From contig OY969923.1 in NCBI GenBank assembly GCA_963704615.1, forward strand, positions 1,116,001 to 1,180,000: a DNA stretch of 64,000 bases, in the 5' to 3' direction. The stretch is from Bog-756 sp963704615 (GTDB lineage Bacteria; Actinomycetota; Acidimicrobiia; Acidimicrobiales; RAAP-2). How positions within the stretch are numbered: the stretch's first letter is position 1; each line of letters opens with the position of its first letter. Positions 63,252-64,000 of this stretch are shown here, piece by piece. The translations under genes and the position numbers were made by a program. Under the pieces are notes generated by a model, which was not told the origin of the DNA, did no database searches, and saw nothing but the letters and a program-made list of their open reading frames with translations.

Positions 63252-64000
63252 TCAGTAGCGGTAGGTGTCCGGCTTGTACGGCCCGTCCACCGACACGCCG
63301 ATGTACTCGGCCTGCTCTTTGGTCAGCGTGGTCAACCGCACACCGAGGGCGTCGAGGTGCAGCCGAGCCACCTTCTCGTCGAGGTGCTTGGGCAGGACGT
63401 AGACCTTGTTCTCGTAGTCATCGACGTTGTTGAACAGTTCCATCTGGGCCATGGTCTGGTTGGTGAACGAGTTGGACATCACGAAGCTCGGGTGTCCGGT
63501 GGCATTGCCCAGGTTGAGCAGCCGGCCCTCCGACAGGATGATCACCGAGTGGCCGTCGGGGAAGACCCACTTGTCGACCTGCGGCTTCACGTTGATCTTC
63601 TCGACGCCCTCGACCTTCGTCAGGCCGGCCATGTCGATCTCATTGTCGAAGTGGCCGATGTTACCCACGATGGCCTGGTGCTTCATCCGCTTCATGTGGT
63701 CGGCGGTGATGACATCCTTGTTGCCGGTGGCACTCACGAAGATGTCAGCGGTGGGCACCACGTCCTCCATGGTCGTGACCTGGAAGCCGTCCATGGCCGC
63801 CTGCAGCGCGCAGATCGGGTCCACCTCGGTGACCACCACCCTGGCCCCTTGGCCCTTGAGCGACTCCGCGCATCCCTTACCCACGTCACCGTAGCCACAC
63901 ACCACAGCAACCTTCCCGCCGATGAGCACGTCCGTGGCCCGGTTGATCCCGTCGATCAGCGAGTGGCGACACCCGTACTTGTTGTCGAACTTCGACTTGG
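63252..64000 (-). CDS. ahcY: S-adenosylhomocysteine hydrolase, 3' part
   Basis: The frame runs off the window edge; the visible ~249 residues include KSKFDNKYGCRHSLIDGINRATD, the NAD-binding VAVVCGYGDVGKGCAESL, and the C-terminal LAxLHLDALGVRLTTLTKEQAEYIGV...GPYKPDTYRY, which provides the Lys-Tyr tail contacting NAD of the partner subunit. It cleaves S-adenosylhomocysteine, the product of the many methyltransferases, to adenosine and homocysteine. A start within the window (63929) would be an artefact. Confidence 0.97.
   Translation of the reverse strand, partial: KSKFDNKYGCRHSLIDGINRATDVLIGGKVAVVCGYGDVGKGCAESLKGQGARVVVTEVDPICALQAAMDGFQVTTMEDVVPTADIFVSATGNKDVITADHMKRMKHQAIVGNIGHFDNEIDMAGLTKVEGVEKINVKPQVDKWVFPDGHSVIILSEGRLLNLGNATGHPSFVMSNSFTNQTMAQMELFNNVDDYENKVYVLPKHLDEKVARLHLDALGVRLTTLTKEQAEYIGVSVDGPYKPDTYRY

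Overview
The window is high-GC, gene-dense DNA typical of an actinobacterium. The hpf-secA-prfB-ftsE-ftsX block, a bioB-bsaP pair, DUF3039, SCO6745-family and F420-type (LLM) genes all point to Actinomycetota. The many acyl-CoA enzymes and the archaeal-type riboflavin synthase would suit a class such as Acidimicrobiia, but that placement is an inference. No tRNA, rRNA, CRISPR array, transposase or phage gene was found.

Layout. 1-7.7 kb: cell-surface glycan genes (a broken GT4 glycosyltransferase, an RMD-like sugar-nucleotide reductase, a giant GT2-membrane fusion, a DUF5719-like protein). 7.7-13.4 kb: a compact lipid-type cluster (two paralogous NIPSNAP-like proteins around an AMP-forming ligase, a DUF1214 protein and a sulfotransferase) behind one promoter with an operator palindrome in its -10 region. 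13.4-18 kb: a GH26-like lipoprotein and a divergent secreted double beta-propeller. 18-23 kb: Nudix hydrolase, an unannotated 55-residue peptide gene before an ABC exporter, an autoregulated ArsR-SRPBCC fusion, DUF2277 and a methyltransferase. 23-29 kb: FtsH and a divergent CPBP protease (both with WPPPPP tails) and a large membrane protein. 29-32.5 kb: a broken LON-domain gene, phosphomannomutase, Trm112-like protein and sugar-phosphate isomerase (sugar-phosphate supply). 32.5-39.3 kb: a large structured RNA ahead of hpf, then secA, prfB, ftsE and ftsX. 39.3-45 kb: secreted lipase, nucleotidylyltransferase, divergent acyl-CoA ligase and acyl-CoA dehydrogenase. 45-56.8 kb: cofactor and housekeeping genes (archaeal-type riboflavin synthase, bioD, NfeD-like/SPFH pair, ABC-F, dus, maf, bioB-bsaP). 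57-64 kb: SDR, methyltransferase, an adh-VOC-LLM operon, a class III cyclase, an acetyltransferase and the 3' part of ahcY.

Two themes cut across the window. First, at least 14 genes have a TANNNT hexamer ending 5-7 nt before the start codon, usually without a Shine-Dalgarno sequence, which indicates abundant leaderless mRNAs; this fixed several starts. Second, the sequence shows regulatory structure that a gene list would miss: the operator-promoters at 7740 and 21026, the approximately 280-nt RNA at 32723, and a pair of related AT-rich elements at 20862 and 56826.

The best candidates for undescribed biology are the 7.7-13.4 kb cluster, the peptide-exporter pair at 18.7 kb and the structured RNA before hpf. 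Two single-base frameshifts (near 740 and 29390) may be sequencing errors.
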